Below the pieces are notes generated by a model. The model worked only from the letters and a program-made list of their open reading frames with translations. It was not told the origin of the DNA and did no database searches. Positions 43,363 to 51,222 of a stretch of DNA of 64,000 nucleotides are shown here, piece by piece. The DNA is from CAIQNR01 sp031972475 (GTDB taxonomy: Bacteria; Babelota; Babeliae; Babelales; CAIQNR01), in the NCBI GenBank assembly GCA_031972475.1, contig DALYEP010000001.1, forward strand, positions 726,654 through 790,653, given 5' to 3'. Within the stretch, counting starts at the first letter, position 1; every line of letters starts with the position of its first letter. The translations under genes were made by a program, and so were the position numbers.

Positions 43363-43689
43363 ATGATCAAAAAAAATATCATTTTATTAATCATTGCACT
43401 TATCCATGTAGATGCTTTATCTGCAGATAAAGATAGGCCTTCCTTTAAGTCGTTAGCTGGCGAAGCTGCAATTGCAACAACGTTCGCTGGACTTTCGATA
43501 TATCTTTTAAACACATCTAATGTAACAGTTTTTATTAGAGAGATTAATTTTGTAGTGCCTGTTTTAACCCCTTCTAATTTAGGAAAAATTGGAGCAGGAG
43601 TTACTTGTGCAGGCTTGGCAACTTATTCAACATGGAGAGTATGCCAAATAGCAAAATCTAGATATCTCGACAAACCCAATAACGATTAA
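43363..43689 (+). CDS. Small secreted or membrane protein, unknown function
   Basis: 108 residues. A signal-like start (about 4-20, ending DALSA) is followed by two hydrophobic segments (about 30-50 and 70-92), so it may be an inner-membrane hairpin. The end is basic. No family recognised. The gene is short but has good coding character, and it begins right after the trxA terminator. Confidence 0.55.
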   Translation: MIKKNIILLIIALIHVDALSADKDRPSFKSLAGEAAIATTFAGLSIYLLNTSNVTVFIREINFVVPVLTPSNLGKIGAGVTCAGLATYSTWRVCQIAKSRYLDKPNND

Positions 43690-43724
43690 AAGTTGGTATG
43701 TTCTTATACAAAGTTTTTTGTCTG

Positions 43725-44873
43725 TTAAACATCAACTAATTTTGGATGTGTAATAGATGACCGATTGGATGGAGTTTCCATTCCTGAAGGAAGATCTTTA
43801 GTTACAGGTATTGGTATATTAAACTCTACGGTACTGTCTTTGGTACTTTCTCTGGAAGAAGTGGCGTTTTTAGTTTGGACAACTTTTTCCTTTTGGGTGA
43901 TTTTATTGCCAATATTGCGAGTAGCCTTTGCGATAGATTTTCCTATAGCACGAGCGCCATTTTTTACTGGATTAATAAAATAATTTTTAAATCCATTTTT
44001 AAATCTTGAGTAGACACTTTTGCTACTCCATACATCTATTAAAGAGCTTGCTTGGTTGATTTTTCCGGCTCGATCTGGTTGCGCATCTGTTCTTACTACA
44101 AGTCCTTCGCTCTCAATTTTATGAGTGCCAACACCAAATGTTGGCGCTGGTTCTTCTTTTTTGATTTCATTTCTTTGCACGTTAGAATTTATTGATTCTT
44201 TATAGGGAACGATTTGCAAATTATTTGTGATTGTATCTTTTATAAGAGGATCATTACTTTTTTTTGAATGTAATAAATAATTATTATGAGGGAGGTTTTG
44301 GCTTGAAATTGTATGGTTAATAACTATAGGAATTCCCGCTTTCAGTCTTTGACCTGTAGCAAATGTTTGGTTGTATGGAACAAGTGCAGTTTGATTTATT
44401 TGAGATAAAGATTCAATTTTTTTTATTTCTTCCTGCACCGATAATTTTCTTGATGAAGGGCTTGTTAAAGAAGGAGTTGTATAAGAAATTTTATTTATTA
44501 ATTCATTAGCAGTGGGTATTTTTGAGGAAGAGATTGAGCTTTTTTGAGATGCTAAGGAGGTTTCATAGAAACTTTTTAAACTCGTAGTGTTGCCTGTTTT
44601 TATATCTGAAATATGAGGATTGTAACCATTAAAAGTTTTTGGTAAAGAAGTGTTGGTTGTGTGGCCTGATTGAGGTAGTAAAGGTCCTTTTGTCGCAACA
44701 GGTATTGCAGCTCTACGTTGAGCTTCTGTTGGTGTATTAAATGATCTTGTTACTTGAGTCGTTGCTGGACTCATTTTGAAAGCTACTGTTTTCAATGCAT
44801 GACCGCTAGTTTGAATGTGATTTGTTAAAAAAAAGCTAAAATTTAATAAAAAAACAACTTTTGTTTTATTCAT
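43725..44873 (-). CDS. Secreted low-complexity protein with a Gly/Ala amphipathic segment
   Basis: About 382 residues from the ATG at 44873. Signal peptide-like start (NKTKVVFLLNFSFFLT). The body is rich in Ser, Thr, Asn and Pro and probably disordered. Near residue 300 a basic segment KNGARAIGKSIAKATRNIG echoes the Gly/Ala repeats of the proteins at 39523-42009, and just before it SVYSRFKNGFKNYF echoes their N-terminal RFKNDYTA step. So it is plausibly a distant relative. Function unknown. Confidence 0.65.
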   Translation of the reverse strand: MNKTKVVFLLNFSFFLTNHIQTSGHALKTVAFKMSPATTQVTRSFNTPTEAQRRAAIPVATKGPLLPQSGHTTNTSLPKTFNGYNPHISDIKTGNTTSLKSFYETSLASQKSSISSSKIPTANELINKISYTTPSLTSPSSRKLSVQEEIKKIESLSQINQTALVPYNQTFATGQRLKAGIPIVINHTISSQNLPHNNYLLHSKKSNDPLIKDTITNNLQIVPYKESINSNVQRNEIKKEEPAPTFGVGTHKIESEGLVVRTDAQPDRAGKINQASSLIDVWSSKSVYSRFKNGFKNYFINPVKNGARAIGKSIAKATRNIGNKITQKEKVVQTKNATSSRESTKDSTVEFNIPIPVTKDLPSGMETPSNRSSITHPKLVDV

Positions 44874-45073
44874 AAACAATCCAATTTTAAATATTTTATA
44901 TTATAAATTAATAAATATAATACAAGTATGGTTTTATTAATGGCAACATCTTTTATAATTTTATATAATATATTGCCTTCTAGAAGGTGTATAAGTTGCT
45001 AGAATTAGATAAAAAAGGTAATGTTTATAAAGTAAACAAATGTTATAAGTGCATTATTTTGAAAGGATAATTC

Positions 45074-45763
45074 ATGATTAATAAAAATTATATTATCGCC
45101 AGCTCTCCACGTGAGTTTATGTATAAGGTGTATGGTTGGATGGCAGTTGGCCTTGCTATAACAGCAGGAATTTCTTCTTGGATTGCTTCAACTCCAGCTC
45201 TTTATCAATCTCTTTTTAAGTCTCCTGGATTGCTTTTTGTAATTTGTTTGGCGCAGCTTGGTACGGTTATGTTTATTGGTTTTATGCGTGACTCACTTTC
45301 ATATGCTGGCATTGTAACAGCATTTTCTTTTTATTCAGGGCTTGTTGGCGTAACGCTGTCATCTCTTTTAATTGTTTATACAGCAGAATCTGTTGCAACA
45401 GCTTTTGTTATTACAGCAGGTATGTTTGCTGCAATGGCATTGTATGGATATTTTACTAAAGCAGATTTAAGCAGTATGGGCAGTATTTTAATGATGGCTT
45501 TATGGGGTGTTATTATAGCAATGCTTGTTAATATGTGGTTTCAAAGCCCTGCAATGCAATATTATATCTCTCTTGCTGCGGTTGGTATTTTTACATTACT
45601 TACAGCTTATGATGTTCAAAATCTTAAAAGACTTGCAGAATCTATGATGGTAGATAGTGAAACAAAAAATAAGATTGCTGTTATGGGTGCTTTAACTTTA
45701 TATATGGACTTTATTAATTTATTTATTCATTTAGTTCAATTGTTTGGTAAACGTCGCGATTAA
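45074..45763 (+). CDS. Bax inhibitor-1 / YccA family membrane protein
   Basis: 229 residues with seven transmembrane helices. Conserved features of the family: KVYGWMAVGLAITA near the N-terminus, ALYGYFTKADLSSMGS, and AYDVQNLKR and LYMDFINLFIHLVQLFG at the end (the Asp residues form the pH/Ca sensor in studied relatives). YccA regulates the FtsH protease; other family members are calcium leak channels. Which applies here is unknown. An AAAGGA site precedes the ATG. Confidence 0.92.
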   Translation: MINKNYIIASSPREFMYKVYGWMAVGLAITAGISSWIASTPALYQSLFKSPGLLFVICLAQLGTVMFIGFMRDSLSYAGIVTAFSFYSGLVGVTLSSLLIVYTAESVATAFVITAGMFAAMALYGYFTKADLSSMGSILMMALWGVIIAMLVNMWFQSPAMQYYISLAAVGIFTLLTAYDVQNLKRLAESMMVDSETKNKIAVMGALTLYMDFINLFIHLVQLFGKRRD

Positions 45764-45785
45764 ATTTTGATAGAGTAATTAATTT

Positions 45786-45822
45786 TAAGGGCTGCCCTTA
45801 AGCAGCCCTCTTTATTTTGGAA
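45786..45822 (+). terminator. Rho-independent terminator after the Bax inhibitor-1 gene
   Basis: AAGGGCTGC / GCAGCCCT hairpin and a T-rich tail, between the stop at 45763 and the ABC-F start at 45831. Confidence 0.88.
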
Positions 45823-45830
45823 TAAAACAT

Positions 45831-47690
45831 ATGATTCAGTTACGTGATTTATGTCTTTCATTTGGTACACAAAAAGTTTTTGATCATTTAAGTATGAATG
45901 TTAATCCTGATCAGCGTTTGGGTCTTGTTGGTCGCAATGGATCTGGTAAATCAACCTTACTTAAAGCGATTGATAAAACTCAGCATTTAGATGATGGATC
46001 TATTACTGTAACTGGTAATATGAATGTTGCTTATATGCCTCAAGAAATGGTTCTTGCAAGTAACAAATCTATTTTAGAAGAAGCAGTTAGTTCTTATAAA
46101 GAAGTGGGTGGGTTGCGTGAGCGTTTACAAGTTCTTGAGCAATTAGTTTTAGATGGCGATGCTCATTCTGTTGAAGAATATGCCGAAGTTTCGCAACGAC
46201 TTTCAGAATTGAATGTTGATCTTGCTATTGCAGAAACTAAAAAGATGTTATTGGGTCTAGGTTTTAAGTTAGAGCAATTTGATGCACCTGTAGCTTCATT
46301 GAGCGTTGGTTGGCAGATGCGTATTGTGCTTGCAAAATTATTGCTTCAAAAAGCTGATTTTTATTTATTTGACGAGCCAACAAACCATTTGGATATTGTT
46401 GCTAAAGATTGGTTTTTAGAATTTTTAAAATATAGTGATTTTGGCTTTATGTTGGTCTGCCACGATAAATATTTTTTAGATGAGCTTTGTACTACTATTT
46501 TAGAACTTGATAGGGGTTTAGGTACTTTATACTATGGTAACTATACCTATTATGAAAATGAAAAAGAAGAGCGTCTTGCTGCGCTTAGAAGTGCATATGA
46601 ACAGCAAAAAAAAGAAATTGATCATAAAGAAAAAATTATTGCTAAATTTAAATCTGGAACACGTTCTCAGCAAGCAAAAAGCATGCAAAAACAGCTTGAT
46701 AAAATTGAGCTTATAGAGCTTCCAGATGATCCTCGAGCAATGAAATTTAGATTTAAACCCACTGAGCGCTCTGGAAGAATAGTTCTTGAAGTTAATAATT
46801 TAGGATTTAGTTTTGCCGATAAGAAAATTTTTGACAATGTAACTTTTTCTATTGAACGGGGTGAAAAAGTTGCTCTTGTAGCACCTAATGGTATGGGTAA
46901 AACAACTTTGTTTAATGTGATTTGTGGTAAATATAAACAACAAGTAGGAACCGTTAATTTTGGTCACAATGTAAAACATACTATTTTTGAACAAGATCAA
47001 ACTAAAGTGCTTGATCCTCGTAAAACTATTATAGAAGAAGCTCTTGATTGTTGTTATAGCAAAAGTGAGGCCGAAATTCGCGGAATGTTAGGCGCTTTTC
47101 TTTTTGGCAAGGAAGAGATTCAAAAAAAGACAAAATCGTTGAGTGGTGGAGAAAAAAACCGCGTGAGTATGGTTAAAGTAATTCTACAAGATGCTAATTT
47201 TATGTTGCTTGATGAACCGACAAACCATCTTGATATTACCTCAAAAGAGATTTTATTAAGTGCTTTAAAGCAATATGATGGTACTATGCTTTTTGTTTCT
47301 CACGATCAGGATTTTGTAAATGGGCTTGCTAATAGAATTATTGAATTAACACCACAAGGTATTCATAGTTATGTTGGTAATTATGAAGCATTTCTTGCTC
47401 AAAAACATGCTGCTCAAGCGCTTGGTATTACCAATAATTCAGAACAGATAATTGGCTCTGATCTACATATTGAAAAAAAATCTCAACAAGATCGTTCAGT
47501 TAACACAAAAAGAGAGCTGCAAAAAATAGAGCAAAAGATTGAACGTTTGGAAGCTGATATTGAAAAAATTCAATATTCTTTTGCAGATTTAGAATATGGC
47601 ACACCAGAATTTGATGCAGCTCAAGAAGATCTTATTAAAAAGCAAAAAGAGCTTAAGGAAGCCGAAAAGATTTGGCAGTCATTGCAGTAA
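45831..47690 (+). CDS. ABC-F family ATPase
   Basis: Soluble twin-ATPase protein, 619 residues, that acts on ribosomes. Domain 1: VGRNGSGKSTLLKAI, signature LSVGWQMRI (V and W in place of the usual two Gly) and YLFDEPTNHLD. Linker with charged coiled coil (about 245-300). Domain 2: VAPNGMGKTTLF (an Ala in the first Gly place), LSGGEKNRVSM and MLLDEPTNHLD. A C-terminal coiled-coil of about 65 residues resembles the Uup type. No transmembrane part, so not a transporter. ABC-F members relieve stalled ribosomes or protect from antibiotics. The subfamily is uncertain. Confidence 0.92.
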   Translation: MIQLRDLCLSFGTQKVFDHLSMNVNPDQRLGLVGRNGSGKSTLLKAIDKTQHLDDGSITVTGNMNVAYMPQEMVLASNKSILEEAVSSYKEVGGLRERLQVLEQLVLDGDAHSVEEYAEVSQRLSELNVDLAIAETKKMLLGLGFKLEQFDAPVASLSVGWQMRIVLAKLLLQKADFYLFDEPTNHLDIVAKDWFLEFLKYSDFGFMLVCHDKYFLDELCTTILELDRGLGTLYYGNYTYYENEKEERLAALRSAYEQQKKEIDHKEKIIAKFKSGTRSQQAKSMQKQLDKIELIELPDDPRAMKFRFKPTERSGRIVLEVNNLGFSFADKKIFDNVTFSIERGEKVALVAPNGMGKTTLFNVICGKYKQQVGTVNFGHNVKHTIFEQDQTKVLDPRKTIIEEALDCCYSKSEAEIRGMLGAFLFGKEEIQKKTKSLSGGEKNRVSMVKVILQDANFMLLDEPTNHLDITSKEILLSALKQYDGTMLFVSHDQDFVNGLANRIIELTPQGIHSYVGNYEAFLAQKHAAQALGITNNSEQIIGSDLHIEKKSQQDRSVNTKRELQKIEQKIERLEADIEKIQYSFADLEYGTPEFDAAQEDLIKKQKELKEAEKIWQSLQ

Positions 47691-47693
47691 TAA

Positions 47694-48566
47694 TTATTGG
47701 CTAAACCATGCGTTATAGTTTACGTAGAACATAAAGTCATCGCTAATGCGTGGTTTGGTAAAATAAAGCTTATTAATTAATTTTTCGTATAAATCTTCAA
47801 AAGTAAACCAGCAGTTTTCCCATGCAACAATAACTATATCGTTATGGTCCCATTTTTCAGGAAGTAGGCGTTCTTTTTTGCCATCCATTCTGCGGTACAT
47901 TCTCACATTTGGCTTGATATTTGGGGATTGGTAGTTGATAAAAAAATTGAGCATATTGTCTTGTGCAAGATCTACAGGGCTTTTGCTTTCACGAACAATG
48001 TCTTCTTTTGTAAGAATGTCATCTGTTTTATAGATTGAACTATTGCTTGCAAGGGTTCCTGGTTTTGTTGTTATTACAAAAATACCATAGTCAAAAGGCA
48101 TTCCTTGATATTGTATTTTTTTTGATCCATATACATAAATATAAGGTGTTTGTGTTTTTGATGGAGATATTAATCCATTGGTATTATCATTTTTACTTCT
48201 ATGAGTAACTGCAAGATATTTTGTAGTTTTTTTGTTTTTATAAGGATAAATAAAAGTGTCATTTGGATTTTTTAAAAGTTTTGCAACTTGATCTAAAGTA
48301 AAAAACATACCGGTATCATCATCGATGATAATATATTTACTTTGATCATAAAGCTGTGTTGTTGTAATCAACATATCTTTTTTATCATACGGAAAAACTA
48401 CAGCATTATTTTTTAAAAATTCATCTTGAAATTGGTCAAATATTTTAATATGAGAAACGGGGTTTTCTGTAGTGCTTGCAACGGGTATTTGTATATAGTT
48501 TCCACTTCCGCTATACATTGTTGCCTGTAATAATAACAAAGAGGCTATGATAATTTTGTTTTTCAT
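47694..48566 (-). CDS. Secreted protein, unknown function
   Basis: About 290 residues from the ATG at 48566 (AAAAGGATC upstream). Signal peptide MKNKIIIASLLLLQATMYSG. The mature part has alternating KIFDQFQDEFL, YIIIDDDTGMFFTLDQV, DTFIYPYKN and a final WFTFEDLYEKLINKLYF, mixed alpha/beta. No cysteine pattern or known family. It lies four bases from the convergent ABC-F gene and before a membrane-anchored GNAT gene. Confidence 0.65.
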   Translation of the reverse strand: MKNKIIIASLLLLQATMYSGSGNYIQIPVASTTENPVSHIKIFDQFQDEFLKNNAVVFPYDKKDMLITTTQLYDQSKYIIIDDDTGMFFTLDQVAKLLKNPNDTFIYPYKNKKTTKYLAVTHRSKNDNTNGLISPSKTQTPYIYVYGSKKIQYQGMPFDYGIFVITTKPGTLASNSSIYKTDDILTKEDIVRESKSPVDLAQDNMLNFFINYQSPNIKPNVRMYRRMDGKKERLLPEKWDHNDIVIVAWENCWFTFEDLYEKLINKLYFTKPRISDDFMFYVNYNAWFSQ

Positions 48567-48648
48567 AAAGATCCTTTTTTGATTTTTATACTTGATATAA
48601 AATATAAGTATTACAATCATTTTTTATTAAAAACAATAAAATATACTT

Positions 48649-49239
48649 TCAATAATCAATATTATTAAGGTCTCTTTTCATAATTGTGTATTCACATCCT
48701 TGAGTAAATGTTGTTTTAACAATTTCTCCACCAAGATGTTTGTAAATGCTTATATTAGTAGGATTATTAGTTACATAAAAAATTTCTGAATAGCCGAGTT
48801 CTTGTGCTTTTTCTAAAATTTTCCAAATTAAACGTCGTGCTATTTTTTTTCCACGATATTCAGGTTTTATATATAAATGACTTGCCCATGGAGAAAGTGT
48901 TGTTTCAAGGTCGTTTTGTTCTTCTATAGAACATGAACCAATAGGACTATTATTGTAAAAAACTACAAAAGTAAGAGGAAGTTGATTATATGCAGATTTA
49001 TCTTGTTCAAGTAATTCTAAAAAACTATTAACTTTCCATTCATTTTTTTGCATTAAATAAAGTTCTTGTTTTATTTTTTTATTTGCTAAAAGAGGTTGTA
49101 TGGTAATGCAATCAATGTTCTTTTTTGAATTTACAGGATGCATGATTTGAGGTGTAAAATAATGGTTTTTTTTATAACAATAATTGATTAAAAGAGTTAT
49201 TGATAAAAATATACTTATAAAGATAATTTTTTTTTTCAT
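48649..49239 (-). CDS. GNAT acetyltransferase with N-terminal signal-anchor
   Basis: 196 residues. A basic, strongly hydrophobic N-terminus (KKKIIFISIFLSITLLINYCY, about 2-22) is followed by a GNAT domain: LTFVVFYNNSPIGSCSI, HLYIKPEYRGKKIARRL (the R-G-K-K-I-A acetyl-CoA loop) and ISIYKHLGGEIV. The loop is intact, so CoA binding is plausible. A membrane helix before a GNAT domain is unusual, since acetyl-CoA is in the cytoplasm; the helix may be an anchor with the enzyme inside, or the domain may have changed use. A GGAGC site precedes the ATG. Confidence 0.75.
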   Translation of the reverse strand: MKKKIIFISIFLSITLLINYCYKKNHYFTPQIMHPVNSKKNIDCITIQPLLANKKIKQELYLMQKNEWKVNSFLELLEQDKSAYNQLPLTFVVFYNNSPIGSCSIEEQNDLETTLSPWASHLYIKPEYRGKKIARRLIWKILEKAQELGYSEIFYVTNNPTNISIYKHLGGEIVKTTFTQGCEYTIMKRDLNNIDY

Positions 49240-49302
49240 ACGGGCTCCTTAAAAATATAAGGAGCTTAGTATATTTTTATTTTAAATAATATCCGGTGGA
49301 AA

Positions 49303-50622
49303 TTATTTGTTGTGAAATGAAAATGATATGTTGTTAACCAATTTTACCATGCCATAAAGGTTAATAATAAGAAGCAAGCCTCCAATTAAAGACATTATGC
49401 CTAACATTTGTTGATTGGTTCCAAAGAATGAAAAAATACTAAAATTGAGTGTTGCAAATATGGTATACCACCATTCTCCATTTTTAGGTGATAAGAACTT
49501 AGCAGCTTTTTTGCCAGCAGTTAAAATAGTTAAAAGAGTTGAGTATCCCAATAAAAATATAAAAAATGGCCAAATATATTGTATGTGAGGAACGGCAGTA
49601 CTTAATGCTGCAGAAACAGCTTCGCTTTCATGTAATCCTTTATTCCAAACACCTGTTACAAGAATCAAAAGCATACTTATTGTTGATACAACAAAAGCAT
49701 CAAGAAATATGCTAAAAATACCTAAAGATGCTTGCTTTGCAGGATCTTGTTCTTCTGTTTCGCTGTGAATTACAGAAGCATATCCAATTCCAATATCTCC
49801 TGCATAACAAGCTCGTTTCATTCCGTATGAAATTGCCATTATTACGCTGGCCCCAGTAAATGCTCCTGTTGCTGCATGGCCATTAAATGCTGATTTAATT
49901 ATTATTCCTAGATTGGTAAAAACAGATGAAAAATTTTTGAATAAAATAAAAAAACTACATCCAAGAAAACCAAGTAAGAATATTGGTATAATAGCAGATG
50001 CAATATTTCCTACTCGTTCAACTCCTTTTTCTATGCCAACTAAAATAAGTAAAATAAGCGTTGCTACGGTTAGGTATTGATTAAATCCCCAGGTATCAAC
50101 AAGCGCATCGGAAATAGTTCTAAATATGTAAACATCAGCACCATAAATACAAAGAAGTAGACAAGCAACTTTAGGAACTATGGACCAAGAAGTTGCATGT
50201 TGCATGTAATACATTGGTCCACCATCATAACCACCTTCTTTATTGGCAATTCTGTATTTTATTCCAAGATAAATTTCTGCATATTTTACAATCATTCCAA
50301 GAAGTGATGCAATCCAAAGCCAAAAAATAGATCCTGGCCCTCCAAATTGCACTGCTGTGCAAACGCCAATAACATTACTAATGCCTATAGATCCAGAGAT
50401 ACTTGCAAAGAAAACTTTAAGAGGATGAGTTCCTCTTTTATCTGGTTTTTTATAACTAAATAAGCTAAAAAAGACGCTTAAAACGCGTCTAAATTTAAAG
50501 ATTTGAGTCCAATGAGATTTATATGAAAGATAAAATCCAAGCAGCAATATAGTGGGGATACTCAGATATGACCAAACGATGTTATCTAAAAAATCAAGAT
50601 AATAAAAAAATAATTCAGACAT
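49303..50622 (-). CDS. Sodium:alanine/glycine symporter, AGCS family
   Basis: Inner-membrane carrier of 439 residues with about ten helices. Family marks: SGSIGISNVIGVCTAVQFGGPGSIFWLW, MIVKYAEIYLGIKYR, GGYDGGPMYYM (the AGCS signature region) and MKRACYAGDIGIGYASVIHSET. Takes up alanine or glycine with sodium. Such scavenging is expected in an organism with reduced biosynthesis. Probably its own unit. Confidence 0.92.
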   Translation of the reverse strand: MSELFFYYLDFLDNIVWSYLSIPTILLLGFYLSYKSHWTQIFKFRRVLSVFFSLFSYKKPDKRGTHPLKVFFASISGSIGISNVIGVCTAVQFGGPGSIFWLWIASLLGMIVKYAEIYLGIKYRIANKEGGYDGGPMYYMQHATSWSIVPKVACLLLCIYGADVYIFRTISDALVDTWGFNQYLTVATLILLILVGIEKGVERVGNIASAIIPIFLLGFLGCSFFILFKNFSSVFTNLGIIIKSAFNGHAATGAFTGASVIMAISYGMKRACYAGDIGIGYASVIHSETEEQDPAKQASLGIFSIFLDAFVVSTISMLLILVTGVWNKGLHESEAVSAALSTAVPHIQYIWPFFIFLLGYSTLLTILTAGKKAAKFLSPKNGEWWYTIFATLNFSIFSFFGTNQQMLGIMSLIGGLLLIINLYGMVKLVNNISFSFHNK

Positions 50623-50745
50623 TAATGGGCACCCCTTATTTAAAAAATGGTTACTGAGCTATGGAATTTGTGATTTGTGTACAATTATTTTATAAAATTT
50701 CATAAAAATCTTTTGAGCTTTCTGAATGAAAATAATTAAAAAGCT

Positions 50746-51222
50746 TTATTCATCATCTTCTTCATCCATATCTTCATCTTGAAATGCTAAATCATTATTT
50801 AGAAATTCATCAGTAAGAGGATCAAGTTCAGGATATTTTTCACTTTTTTCTTCGAGAGATTTAATTATATTTTCTGCTGATACAGGAACATCAACGTAGT
50901 CACAGAAAAGATGATCACTAAAATCGCCTTTTTGAGCAATTTTTTGTGCGCGAGCTTTTTTTATTTCTTCTGATGTAACATTGATAAGTTTTTTAAATTC
51001 ATCAAATATTTCTTCAAAATCAGCAATTTCTTCAATTAATTCTTCTTGAGATTCAGAAGAAAAAATTTCTTCCATTTCTTCAATCATTTTTTGAGTTATT
51101 GCTTCAAGTAAGATGTCATTGTCATTTAGATATGCTGTTTTTGCAATACAACCTTGACTAATCCAGTTATCAAGAGATTTGTTTCTGATTAATTTATTTA
51201 ATAAAAAACGACGTTTTGTCAT
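50746..51222 (-). CDS. MazG-like all-alpha NTP pyrophosphohydrolase
   Basis: 158 residues. It follows the pattern of small house-cleaning NTP pyrophosphatases: a start with NKLIRNKSLDNWI (like KLVRDKI), then L-LEAITQKMIEEMEEIF, the metal-binding EELIEEIADFEEIFDEF and the later ARAQKIAQKGDFSDHL (like KA-ERGGF). The E-x-x-E and E-x-x-D residues for magnesium are kept. The rest is an acidic tail. The start overlaps the stop of the MutS-like gene before it as ATGA, so the two are made together. It would remove damaged or non-standard nucleotides. Confidence 0.75.
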   Translation of the reverse strand: MTKRRFLLNKLIRNKSLDNWISQGCIAKTAYLNDNDILLEAITQKMIEEMEEIFSSESQEELIEEIADFEEIFDEFKKLINVTSEEIKKARAQKIAQKGDFSDHLFCDYVDVPVSAENIIKSLEEKSEKYPELDPLTDEFLNNDLAFQDEDMDEEDDE

